Source: a virus
Direction: 5' to 3' (one strand)
DNA length: 37,256 nucleotides
Virus record (IMG/VR): IMGVR_UViG_3300005264_000101
Location: 1 to 37,256 of that record
The number at the start of each line of letters is the position of its first letter. The stretch's first letter is position 1. Made by a program: the position numbers and the translations under genes. This document shows positions 16,607 to 24,343 of the stretch, in pieces. Below the pieces are notes generated by a model, which searched no databases, was not told the origin of the DNA, and was given only the letters and a program-made list of their open reading frames with translations.

Positions 16607-17335
16607 ATGCTAACAAAAAAACAAAAAATAATTGATGTAATCATGCAAAAATTGGAGCTTGTTACACAGGATAACGGGTATAACACTAACGCCGGGCTGG
16701 CGTGTTATTGTTCTACGTCCTCTATCCCCGCCAGTCACGAGTCGTCAATTTGTTTATGGCCAGCGGTGGAAGAAACCGACACCCTATATTCAGCGGAATT
16801 GTTAAAACAACCGGTGGTTATTGAGTTGATGCAAACCATCCCAGACAACTCTCTATCAACTGGTAACCAACCATTGGCCGAGCGTGGGATCGCAGATATC
16901 AAGGAGGCGGTGCAAGGGAGCCAATATTTATTGATATTTACAAACGGGAGCATTGACCCTGCTGACTACACAGATGTCCAGTTGGTAGGTGATACCAGCG
17001 GTGCTGTGGCGTACCTCGGGGTGGCGGAACTAATATCGGGTGACTATGAACACGGGGATGCGGCGGGAATTTTCCATTGTCGCCGACTGGTGGACCGCAA
17101 TGTCCCATTCACACCCGCTGAAAATGTTAGTATTGTCTCTGGGCCGTCTGCAATTGCAGGGGTTACTGATTACACCGTACAGAGCGCGCTCCCGGGCATA
17201 GATGGGTTGGCAAAAAAAGTTGAATTTGTTAGTGCCGGCGTTGCATCCTGGCCGGAGAATAAAAAAAGGCGGTTGACAGTTTCCGCAGAGTATAATATAT
17301 TTTACAAAACCCACAGGGGAAACCCGTATTTTTAA
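16607..17335 (+). CDS. Virion protein, tail-terminator-like N-terminus
   Basis: 242 residues after a good AAGGAG site. The N-terminal part (MLTKKQKIIDVIMQKLELVTQDNGYNTNAG, then a hydrophobic strand LLKQPVVIELMQTI) has the pattern of phage tail terminators. The second half has the motif GDTSGAVAYLG...GDYEHGDAAGIFHCRRLVDRNVPFTPAENVSIVSG, a beta-repeat type found in many virion proteins. No terminator gene is present at its usual place between the Z-like and tail-tube genes, so this could be it, displaced. Tentative. Confidence 0.45.
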   Translation: MLTKKQKIIDVIMQKLELVTQDNGYNTNAGLACYCSTSSIPASHESSICLWPAVEETDTLYSAELLKQPVVIELMQTIPDNSLSTGNQPLAERGIADIKEAVQGSQYLLIFTNGSIDPADYTDVQLVGDTSGAVAYLGVAELISGDYEHGDAAGIFHCRRLVDRNVPFTPAENVSIVSGPSAIAGVTDYTVQSALPGIDGLAKKVEFVSAGVASWPENKKRRLTVSAEYNIFYKTHRGNPYF

Positions 17336-17354
17336 CAAAAAGGGGGGGGCAGTT

Positions 17355-17747
17355 ATGAAGAACTTTTTGATTGTGCTTTTAGCATGCTTTTTGAGTGTGG
17401 CTACAATTAGTGCAAATATGACTGTGGTAAAGCGCATTTTTGAGGATAGTGTAGTGTCGGGGTCATCATCATTGGTTTGCACTCCGATTAATTTGTCAGA
17501 GGACGCTGGGCAGGTGTCCCTACAATGGACGCTGGCAGGCTCCGGGACTGTTACAATAGATTATCTGGTATCAAATGATGGGATTAATTTTTATCGGCCA
17601 ACAACGGCCATTGGCATTGTTACAGGAGCCACAGCGGGGAGCGGGCTGGCGGCCTTCTACCCAGAGTTTGCAAAATTTATATCAATTAGGGTTTTAGAAA
17701 CTGCTGGATCGTCCATAACTATTAACGCATGGTTAGCCATGCAATAA
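17355..17747 (+). CDS. Exported small beta-sandwich virion-type protein
   Basis: 130 residues. The N-terminus (KN, then FLIVLLACFLSVAT, then ISA before Asn21) is a typical Sec signal peptide. The mature part resembles small phage structural domains: SGTVTIDYLVSNDGINFYRP and FYPEFAKFISIRVLETAGSSITINAWL. The ribosome-binding region is a run of eight G (17342-17349) ending 5 bases before the ATG. The signal peptide is unexpected for a virion protein; export to the periplasm or cell surface is implied. Neighbouring fibre gene also has one. Confidence 0.65.
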   Translation: MKNFLIVLLACFLSVATISANMTVVKRIFEDSVVSGSSSLVCTPINLSEDAGQVSLQWTLAGSGTVTIDYLVSNDGINFYRPTTAIGIVTGATAGSGLAAFYPEFAKFISIRVLETAGSSITINAWLAMQ

Positions 17748-17766
17748 CCATAAAGGCGGTGGCAAA

Positions 17767-19341
17767 ATGCAAAAAATATTATTAGGGTTCGGTGTTGTTT
17801 TAGCGGGTTTGCTAATGATGATTGACCGTGCTGATGCGTGGTCTGTGCATGGTCGACAAACGGTTTATGATCCGACTGCCAGCGGTTTGAGTGCGTACAA
17901 TGTGCAGGATGCGATTGACGAGATTGCGGGAGGGGTTACTCCTGGCGGTGGCTTTGAGATGCCAGCGCACATGGTATTAGTTGATAGCGGCAAACCAGAG
18001 ATTGCAGGTGAGAGGTATCAAACATGGGCGGCGGCGGATGTTTATGTGGTGGCGCAAACTCCAAGTGCGGCGAATGTCTGGGCTATAAAAATTACAGGCT
18101 CAAACGCTGAAAATATTGTAGTTCGCCCGTATATCAACATCGTAGGTGTAGGAGATGCAACAGCTCTCACTGGCAATTTAACCTCTGGCTATGCTATGGC
18201 TGGGCCAGGTCTCCCGCCCTCGGTCATTTATAACTGTAAAATTTCAGCCCTTGCTTCGGTCACTCCGTATGGTTTGCGGGCGTATAATTGTACGATTTTG
18301 GGAACGTCAGGAGTTGCCTACACCGGCGGTCTCATTTCCTCTGCGTGTGCCTTTATGGGCGGTGATTATAGCTATGCAATTGTTTCTATCCAAACAAATG
18401 ATGTTATTTATGGCGGGGTTTATGGCGGCGGTGGTGGTCCATTTGCAATAGACAACACTACCATTTACGGCGGAACTTTTACTAATACCAATATGGCAAA
18501 CTGCGTAGTTAGCGAAATATATGGGACGGCTGTAACACTAAACGGATTAACGGCTAAGAATTCGACCTTGAACATCCCATCAGCCACAGTCAACAACGGG
18601 GATTATACTATCACCGGTGGGAGCTTGACGGCTCCGGTGGTCAATAATGCCGGAACTTCAAGATGGGAATTGTTTGATGTTGCCCTTGCAGGCGGCCCGA
18701 TCAATTTGATTACTGACGCAAGCGGGCCCCTACACCACAGAATGACTGGGTGTTCAGCCATCGCCGAACCATTCTCCATAAACCTATCTGAGACGGGTGG
18801 TGGTTGTGGAGCCGCCTATAATAGTGGCAATACTAATTGTGCGATAGTGTCAGTTGACACTGCTCCCGTGATAACGCGGGGAGTTATGTATGACAATACG
18901 GTTTCTGGCCTTCCCGGATTTGAGACAAATACGGCGATTGATGCTCTTGCAGGCATCGCACAACCGAAGTTCACTGTTGCCGTAGCCAAAGCTGGTTCTA
19001 AATTTAGTAGCATCCAAACAGCGATTAACTCTATTACGGTTGGTGCTGGAGAAAAATATGTTGTGTTAGTGTATCCGGGCATCTACATCGAGAACGTGGT
19101 TTTGAAAACAGGCGTAAACTTGCTTGGAGTTAGCGGCGGGTCTGGGGCCAAGATAGCCTCTGCCAGCGGAACAACATTGGATTTAGGGAGCGGATATAGT
19201 CATGTACAACAAATGGAGATCGAGACCACATCTACTACTGATCGTGCAATAACTCTATCCGGTGGGTTGCATATTTTAACCCATTGCAAAATAACGGGAG
19301 CCTATAATGCAGGTGACCATCGAGACCACATCTACTACTGA
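17767..19341 (+). CDS. Fibre N-terminal fragment: signal peptide and beta-helix
   Basis: 524 residues as encoded. Residues 1-24 form a Sec signal peptide ending ADA before Trp25. Residues about 33-57 (VYDPTASGLSAYNVQDAIDEI) and about 374-397 (MYDNTVSGLPGFETNTAIDAL) are two copies of a motif common at fibre domain starts. Between and after them are pectate-lyase-like beta-helix repeats with IY/GG turns and KFSSIQTAINSI...VLVYPGIYIENV...GVNLLGV. The last 9 residues are out of the original frame after the 100-bp duplication. Confidence 0.75.
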   Translation: MQKILLGFGVVLAGLLMMIDRADAWSVHGRQTVYDPTASGLSAYNVQDAIDEIAGGVTPGGGFEMPAHMVLVDSGKPEIAGERYQTWAAADVYVVAQTPSAANVWAIKITGSNAENIVVRPYINIVGVGDATALTGNLTSGYAMAGPGLPPSVIYNCKISALASVTPYGLRAYNCTILGTSGVAYTGGLISSACAFMGGDYSYAIVSIQTNDVIYGGVYGGGGGPFAIDNTTIYGGTFTNTNMANCVVSEIYGTAVTLNGLTAKNSTLNIPSATVNNGDYTITGGSLTAPVVNNAGTSRWELFDVALAGGPINLITDASGPLHHRMTGCSAIAEPFSINLSETGGGCGAAYNSGNTNCAIVSVDTAPVITRGVMYDNTVSGLPGFETNTAIDALAGIAQPKFTVAVAKAGSKFSSIQTAINSITVGAGEKYVVLVYPGIYIENVVLKTGVNLLGVSGGSGAKIASASGTTLDLGSGYSHVQQMEIETTSTTDRAITLSGGLHILTHCKITGAYNAGDHRDHIYY

Positions 19342-19418
19342 TCGTGCAATAACTCTATCCGGTGGGTTGCATATTTTAACCCATTGCAAAATAACGGGAG
19401 CCTATAATGCAGGTGACC
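19219..19418. repeat. Perfect 100-bp tandem duplication in the fibre gene
   Basis: 19219-19318 and 19319-19418 are identical; the flanking bases differ (AT against AC afterwards). Period 100 is not a multiple of three, so the reading frame is lost in the second copy and a stop appears at 19339-19341. Confidence 0.95.
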
Positions 19419-19475
19419 ACCAGACCACATTAATACAAAATACAAATGGGGCGTTGTATATCAGGGCCGGGAGCA

Positions 19476-19569
19476 ATATCGATATTGACCGCGCTGGTCC
19501 TGGTGTCATCAGAGCACTCTATATATCGATATTGACCGCGCTGGTCCTGGTGTCATCAGAGCACTCTAT
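19476..19569. repeat. Perfect 47-bp tandem duplication in the fibre gene
   Basis: 19476-19522 and 19523-19569 are identical. The 47-base shift, added to the 100-base one, restores the upstream frame. Copy boundaries show at most one base of shared sequence, so no long homology guided the event. Confidence 0.95.
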
Positions 19570-19731
19570 ACAACGGGTACGGCAACGGTTTATTTTGAAA
19601 ATAGCAATGTCAATATTAAATCATCTGCGGTTGGTGCGGCGGACGATATTATCATTTTTGATGATGCACGGACTGGCGGAACTTTTAGTATCAGCTCCGG
19701 TTGCAATATTAACGCAACCTTTACCGGCACA

Positions 19732-21312
19732 ATGCCAGCCGGAGATATTGTTTTTTTGAGGTCAACTAATCCGGGGTTGGAAACATTAATCCGGGGTTCG
19801 TATGCACGGTTATTGGCTACGGGCGGAACCGGGAATAGTTATATTTATCAACTGGATTCCGGCGGTAACTCTGGGGTTATTTACTCGGGTACTAACTCGT
19901 TTCAATCTACCGGATTTGCAAATAATTATTTTACAGATGTTGATACCGGAGATGCTGTTTACAGTTTCGATTCGTTACGGTTAGGCGAGGTTGACTTGGT
20001 TTCATCCGCCACGCTGGGAGCTGGAATTACAGAGTTTGTAACATCACCTAAACCGGGTGACATCCAGTTGTCTGGTACCGTGGTTCAAAAAGTAATCGAT
20101 ATTGCTGTTGACTACGGGGCTACTGAAAATTGGAAATTCAATGTCATGTTAATGGACACCGACACGAGCGATAAAACAGTAACTTTTCCAGCCGATATTT
20201 CAGGTTTTTCAGAGGGCGAGAAACGATTATTATTTAATACCGGAACGGAATTACTAAAAATAGAGCCAAACGGCAATACAGTTGACGGCTCAACTGCGGC
20301 GAGGGTTGTGTATTCTGGTGGGTTTATCCAACTTCAAAAACTCGGCGGTAACATACGGATAACAAGTTCGAAAAATATTAATTTTGACATTGAACCGGAT
20401 GACATAGCAAATCTTGAGGTATGGATTGAGCCGTTTGACGGAACCACCGTAACAAAAACAGGTGATTTAATTGACCAAATCAATGATAAATCTGGAAACG
20501 CACACCATTTTACTGGCTCCGGTGTAACAAGACCCGATATAAATGAGGATGGTATCATTAACGGCAAAGATTCGATCTTGTTTACCAATACAGAGCTGAT
20601 CACGGCGGGCGATATTGAGGTACATAATAACTCCGTTGGGCGTGGCCTTTATGTTTGCTGTGTCTTAAAACCAGAAGCGTCCGGGGATTATCCTATAACT
20701 AAATATACCAATGCACCCTCAAACCAATATGAATGGTATATGGGGACATCACGGTCGAGAGTTTATGACACCCTGACCGGTACCTATTCAACGGGACTTG
20801 CAACTCTCGATTACGGGAATTGGCAATTGGTAGAATTTAAATGGACAACAGGCGAGGGGATAAAAATTTACGTTAATGGTGCTTTGAGGGCAACCAGTAC
20901 TGTAACCATCACCGATATCGAGGACGGGACGGCCGATTTAATCTTAGGGGATGCAGACGGATTAGCAGGGTACGCAGGCGAAATAGGCGGTCTTGTTATC
21001 TACTCACGGCAACTAACAAACGCAGAGCAACAATCTATCCGGAATTATTTTGCAGGGCGTTTGAGCATGACGGATATAATCCCAGTTTCTACCCAAACAG
21101 ATTTATGGGATCGGGATGATGTAACCAATACATTGATACCCGAGAACGAGAATGATAACATAAATGTAGGGACCGGTGCTGTGAGGGCCACGCGCCTTGA
21201 CTTCGTCCCGTCAACCGTCCCTTCTACCCCAGCAACTGGATATTGTTATTTTGATAGCACCAGCAACAAACTCACCTGCTGGGACGGTACAGCATGGCAA
21301 GAGGCTTGGTAG
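19732..21312 (+). CDS. Fibre C-terminal fragment with lectin-like domain
   Basis: 526 residues from the first ATG, though the same frame is open from about 19568. After a beta-helix end, residues about 225-445 resemble a concanavalin/LamG-type lectin domain: IEPFDGTTVTKTGDLIDQIN near its start, then WQLVEFKWTTGEGIKIYVNG, and IGGLVIYSRQLTNAEQQSIRNYF at its end. The C-terminus GYCYFDSTSNKLTCWDGTAW is a motif common at ends of phage fibres. The domain probably binds a host glycan. No ribosome site precedes 19732, so it may not be made unless the duplications are removed. Confidence 0.7.
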   Translation: MPAGDIVFLRSTNPGLETLIRGSYARLLATGGTGNSYIYQLDSGGNSGVIYSGTNSFQSTGFANNYFTDVDTGDAVYSFDSLRLGEVDLVSSATLGAGITEFVTSPKPGDIQLSGTVVQKVIDIAVDYGATENWKFNVMLMDTDTSDKTVTFPADISGFSEGEKRLLFNTGTELLKIEPNGNTVDGSTAARVVYSGGFIQLQKLGGNIRITSSKNINFDIEPDDIANLEVWIEPFDGTTVTKTGDLIDQINDKSGNAHHFTGSGVTRPDINEDGIINGKDSILFTNTELITAGDIEVHNNSVGRGLYVCCVLKPEASGDYPITKYTNAPSNQYEWYMGTSRSRVYDTLTGTYSTGLATLDYGNWQLVEFKWTTGEGIKIYVNGALRATSTVTITDIEDGTADLILGDADGLAGYAGEIGGLVIYSRQLTNAEQQSIRNYFAGRLSMTDIIPVSTQTDLWDRDDVTNTLIPENENDNINVGTGAVRATRLDFVPSTVPSTPATGYCYFDSTSNKLTCWDGTAWQEAW

Positions 21313-21313
21313 C

Positions 21314-22129
21314 ATGGCTATAAAAGAACAGGCGGAACTTGGGCGTGTCAAAAAGAGCCTTGACGCTCTCACTATGTTTTTGAGGGTGGTTTCAGATTTT
21401 GGGTGGTCTGCTGTATTAGCGGCACTATTCATTTTCTCCGTTGGCGGAACTGTTTACACCGCCTTTGAATACGGGCTTCCCCGTCTGGATAAAATGATCG
21501 AACACAATTTTTCCATAACGGAACAATTTGTAACGCAATCAAAAAACATAAACAACGAGATGAAGTTGATGAACGAAAATCTGAACGCCCTTATTGATGC
21601 TGTATTACAGGGTGAGAACGGCGACTTTGATACTCAATACATCATGCAGGCCAATAAATTTATTATAGATATATTATCGAAAATGTTAAACAAACATGAT
21701 GCGGAACGAGTGCAACTATTGCGGGTCCATAACGGCACCCACGGGAGTAGAAATGAACTTCCGTTCCAGTTTTTTTCATGCACACACGAGGTTACTAACA
21801 AATACGTAGCCGGCGTAAAAAAGAATTTGCAACGGATATATTCCGCCGATTTAAATGAATTGATAACTAGTTGCTACGATATCGGGCGGTGGACTGCGGA
21901 GATCAATGACGTGGTGGACAAAGGCACTAGAAGGTTTTTCCAAAATCAAAACGTGCTTTTTGCCACAGTTATACCGGTCTGGGGTGGGCGGCAACAATTA
22001 TCAGGGTTGTTGATCATCCAATGGGGTAGACGCCCTTTAAACGGCCTAACAATCCCCGCTATGCTGGGCAAAATGGATGCCCATGACATAAGCATTTTTT
22101 TAGACATTAGTAAAAAGGGAGAATTATGA
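21314..22129 (+). CDS. Membrane-anchored protein, possible GAF-like domain
   Basis: 271 residues: one transmembrane segment (WSAVLAALFIFSVGGTVYTAF, residues about 31-51), then a coiled region to about 95, then a globular domain (VQLLRVHNGTHGSRNELPFQFFSCTHE; LFATVIPVWGGRQQLSGLLIIQWG) with the strand pattern of a GAF fold. The start is taken at 21314, one base after the fibre stop, with AAGAGG at 21299; the upstream in-frame frame lies inside the fibre gene. Just before a lipoprotein at the end of the late operon, so a holin-related or lysis role is possible; unproved. Confidence 0.55.
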   Translation: MAIKEQAELGRVKKSLDALTMFLRVVSDFGWSAVLAALFIFSVGGTVYTAFEYGLPRLDKMIEHNFSITEQFVTQSKNINNEMKLMNENLNALIDAVLQGENGDFDTQYIMQANKFIIDILSKMLNKHDAERVQLLRVHNGTHGSRNELPFQFFSCTHEVTNKYVAGVKKNLQRIYSADLNELITSCYDIGRWTAEINDVVDKGTRRFFQNQNVLFATVIPVWGGRQQLSGLLIIQWGRRPLNGLTIPAMLGKMDAHDISIFLDISKKGEL

Positions 22130-22404
22130 AAACTGTAATATTGGCAATAGCAATAATGATGGTGACGGCCTGCGTGCCGTTAAAACGGGCTTATGACAAA
22201 GACCCAATTGGTACTATAAATAATGCACTAAAAATCGGGATGTCTGTTACGCAGATGGTCGGGGTGCTGGGAGCAGCCCGTATGGTATCGCACCCAGAAT
22301 GGGCGAATGCCAGCAATGATGCTGGAACTGTTTATTATTATGACTGCTGTATAGTCAACGTGATAAATAACAAGGTCGCCAAAATTAAAAAATTGAAACA
22401 ATAG
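22126..22404 (+). CDS. Small lipoprotein, SmpA/BamE-like
   Basis: 92 residues. Signal peptide MKTVILAIAIMMVTAC with a lipobox (VTAC, Cys16). The mature part (IGMSVTQMVGVLGAARM...GTVYYYDCCIVNVINNKVAKI) follows the SmpA/OmlA/BamE-type pattern, in which a helix 'GMT..QV...LG.P' precedes strands ending in 'Y.DG.V..I'. The start overlaps the preceding stop (ATGA). Lipoprotein at the end of the late operon could be an outer-membrane spanin-like lysis factor or a surface-exclusion protein; the sequence does not decide. Confidence 0.6.
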   Translation: MKTVILAIAIMMVTACVPLKRAYDKDPIGTINNALKIGMSVTQMVGVLGAARMVSHPEWANASNDAGTVYYYDCCIVNVINNKVAKIKKLKQ

Positions 22405-22517
22405 CAAAATGGAACTTTTAGTAGCAAATCTATGAAAATACCTTTATAACCGACCATACACCGCGACAACACAGCATCCGCCATCCTAAAATCCCGGCTC
22501 AATCCGCCTGACCAGAT

Positions 22518-22546
22518 TTGACAATGGCAATGGTTTTTGTTATCAT
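22518..22546 (+). promoter_or_regulatory. Promoter of the recombination/packaging operon
   Basis: TTGACA (22518-22523), 17-base spacer, TATCAT (22541-22546). It is the only strong promoter in the 178-base gap after the lipoprotein gene and lies 36 bases before the exonuclease start at 22583. Confidence 0.75.
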
Positions 22547-22582
22547 CCCCACCATAGAAACGAACTCAAGGAGATTTTGGAA

Positions 22583-23473
22583 ATGACGATCAGGAGGATA
22601 ACTAATAATAAATATCACTCCCTTTCGGAGTTGGGGAGCAGTAGCATAGTTGACATTTATACAAAATCGGTTTGGCATTGGCGGAATAAAATCGCCACGG
22701 AAACGCCGGCCATGATTTTTGGGTCTGCCTATCACAAAAAACTTTTAGAACCGGATTTGTTCGAAAATGAATACTGTGAGAGGGGGAAACAGGTCACTCT
22801 CCCCAAATTGATTAGCCCCGTGATGTGTTTGCCTGATGGTATCAAACAACGGCGAGGTAAAAAATTTGATGCCTTTAGGGCGGAGAACCCAATAGGCACA
22901 ATCCTAACCCAAACCGAGTGGGATTGGTATCAACTAAAACAAAACGGTAAGCAACCGTTGTCGGCGGATGCAATGCAAACACTAGAGGGTATGCAATGTG
23001 CATGGGCGCTCCCGCAACACAATGAAGCGGCCGACATACTCTGGGGATGGGATGCTATGCGAAACGGTTTAGACCCGCCGCATAAAGAATTTGAACTGTC
23101 ATTTTTTTTTAAATATCATGGGGTGGCGGCAAAATGTCGCCCTGATGTTTGGTATCCTGACGGAAGAAAAATTTATGACCTTAAAACTACGATTAATGCA
23201 TCACCTGATGAATTCAGGCGGACTGTTTTGTACAGACGGCACTATGATATACAAGCCGCATGGTACACGGCTGGCGTGGAAAATGTTACAGGCGTAAAAC
23301 ATAAATTTGTCTGGATTGCCCAGGAGAAAACATATCCATTCGGGGTTGGTATTTATACGGCTGGTGACGGAATAATCGAATCGGGCAGGCGTAAAATAAA
23401 TATTGCATTAGAAAAACTAAAAACAAATGAAAACGGTACCGACGTTGGATACCCATCGTTGGAATTTAACTAA
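22583..23473 (+). CDS. RecE-like PD-(D/E)XK exonuclease
   Basis: 296 residues. A PD-(D/E)XK nuclease core: His51 (GSAYH), acidic residues near 169-171, RPD (Asp188) and DLK (Asp199, Lys201). The family (exodeoxyribonuclease VIII-like, DUF3799) degrades one strand of double-stranded DNA to leave a single strand for annealing. Start at 22583 is chosen for the AAGGAG ribosome site at 22569-22574; a TTG at 22577 is in frame but too close. Followed by a RecT-like gene, the usual partner for single-strand annealing recombination. Confidence 0.85.
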   Translation: MTIRRITNNKYHSLSELGSSSIVDIYTKSVWHWRNKIATETPAMIFGSAYHKKLLEPDLFENEYCERGKQVTLPKLISPVMCLPDGIKQRRGKKFDAFRAENPIGTILTQTEWDWYQLKQNGKQPLSADAMQTLEGMQCAWALPQHNEAADILWGWDAMRNGLDPPHKEFELSFFFKYHGVAAKCRPDVWYPDGRKIYDLKTTINASPDEFRRTVLYRRHYDIQAAWYTAGVENVTGVKHKFVWIAQEKTYPFGVGIYTAGDGIIESGRRKINIALEKLKTNENGTDVGYPSLEFN

Positions 23474-23487
23474 AAGGGAGGAACAAG

Positions 23488-23655
23488 ATGATTAAAAAAA
23501 TCGTGGGCACTATCATTACATGGGCTGTTGTCGTGATGTTTATGATATTGAGCGGCGGGTTACAGGGTTGCAAAGACGAAGCGGACGGTCCGATTGAGGA
23601 GAAGGGCGGATTTGTCTATCAACAAACAGAGCAGGAGGATATATATTATGGATAA
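23488..23655 (+). CDS. Small lipoprotein (55 residues) in the recombination operon
   Basis: ATG at 23488 after GGGAGGA (23475-23481); the frame stops at 23653-23655, overlapping the next start by 8 bases. Signal segment IVGTIITWAVVVMFMILS followed by lipobox LQGC (Cys28), then a charged short tail ending QQTEQEDIYYG. The mature peptide would have about 28 residues. Small phage lipoproteins such as T5 Llp and phi80 Cor block receptors against superinfection, which is a possible role here (inference). Confidence 0.6.
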   Translation: MIKKIVGTIITWAVVVMFMILSGGLQGCKDEADGPIEEKGGFVYQQTEQEDIYYG

Positions 23656-24343
23656 ACAGTTACAAAAATATACGGGCGGTGATGGTATTGACAGCCAACC
23701 TGCCCAAAATATTTCGGTCTTTTTTAATCCTGTTAAATTCGATTATTTTCAGCGGGTTGCAAAATTGCTCCAGGCATCCAGCCTGTTACCAGATCAATTT
23801 AAAACCATACCAGACATAGTGATTGCCCTTGACCTCGCCGAGCAGATGCGATTAAACCCGTTTATGCTGATGAGGAAAATGTATGTGCTAAATGGTAAAC
23901 CCGGAATCGAAACTCAGGTCTTAATCTCGCTCCTAAACAATAGCAACTTGTTCACAGCTCTCGATTACCATTTTGAAGGCGAAGGGGATGATCGCGCCTG
24001 TTACGCCTCTGCAACGCGGCTTTCAGACGGGAAGGTGGTCAAGGGGCCAGAAGCCAGCATTAAAATGGCAAAAGCGGAGGGTAATTTTACCAATACAAAA
24101 AAAACTTGGATGAAAACAAAATGGGAGACTCGCCCGGATTTGATGCTCAGATACAACGCAGCGAGTATGTTTGTGTCTGTACACGCCCCCGAATTGCGGC
24201 TGGGAATGCAGTCGGATCAGGAGCCACCCGTGGACGTAGTTGACACGGTTGATGATGTTGGCGACAAAAGACCAGAAACGATATTAGAGAGCCGCCTTGA
24301 GTACTCTATCACTCCAGAGATGGAAGAGGTTATAGAAGGATGA
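23648..24343 (+). CDS. RecT-like single-strand annealing protein
   Basis: 231 residues. The segment 'LNPFMLMRKMYVLNGKPGIETQVLISLLNNS' and downstream beta strands follow the RecT family pattern; the C-terminal quarter is acidic and Val-rich. RecT-type proteins coat and anneal single strands made by the exonuclease. Start at 23648 has AGGAGG (23633-23638) 9 bases upstream; the longer frame from 23594 lies mostly inside the lipoprotein gene. Stop overlaps the helicase start (ATGA). Confidence 0.8.
   Translation: MDKQLQKYTGGDGIDSQPAQNISVFFNPVKFDYFQRVAKLLQASSLLPDQFKTIPDIVIALDLAEQMRLNPFMLMRKMYVLNGKPGIETQVLISLLNNSNLFTALDYHFEGEGDDRACYASATRLSDGKVVKGPEASIKMAKAEGNFTNTKKTWMKTKWETRPDLMLRYNAASMFVSVHAPELRLGMQSDQEPPVDVVDTVDDVGDKRPETILESRLEYSITPEMEEVIEG

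Larger units (their letters stand above)
17767..21312 (+). pseudogene. Tail fibre/adhesin gene split by two tandem duplications
   Basis: Frame 17767-19318 and frame 19732-21312 are the same frame, and between them lie a perfect 100-bp tandem duplication (19219-19418) and a perfect 47-bp one (19476-19569). Each shifts the frame, together they add 147 bases (49 codons), so removing both restores a single open frame of about 1132 codons. The restored protein would have a signal peptide, parallel beta-helix, and a C-terminal lectin-like domain. As written, translation stops at 19341. It may be a real mutation, a phase switch, or an assembly error. Confidence 0.8.
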
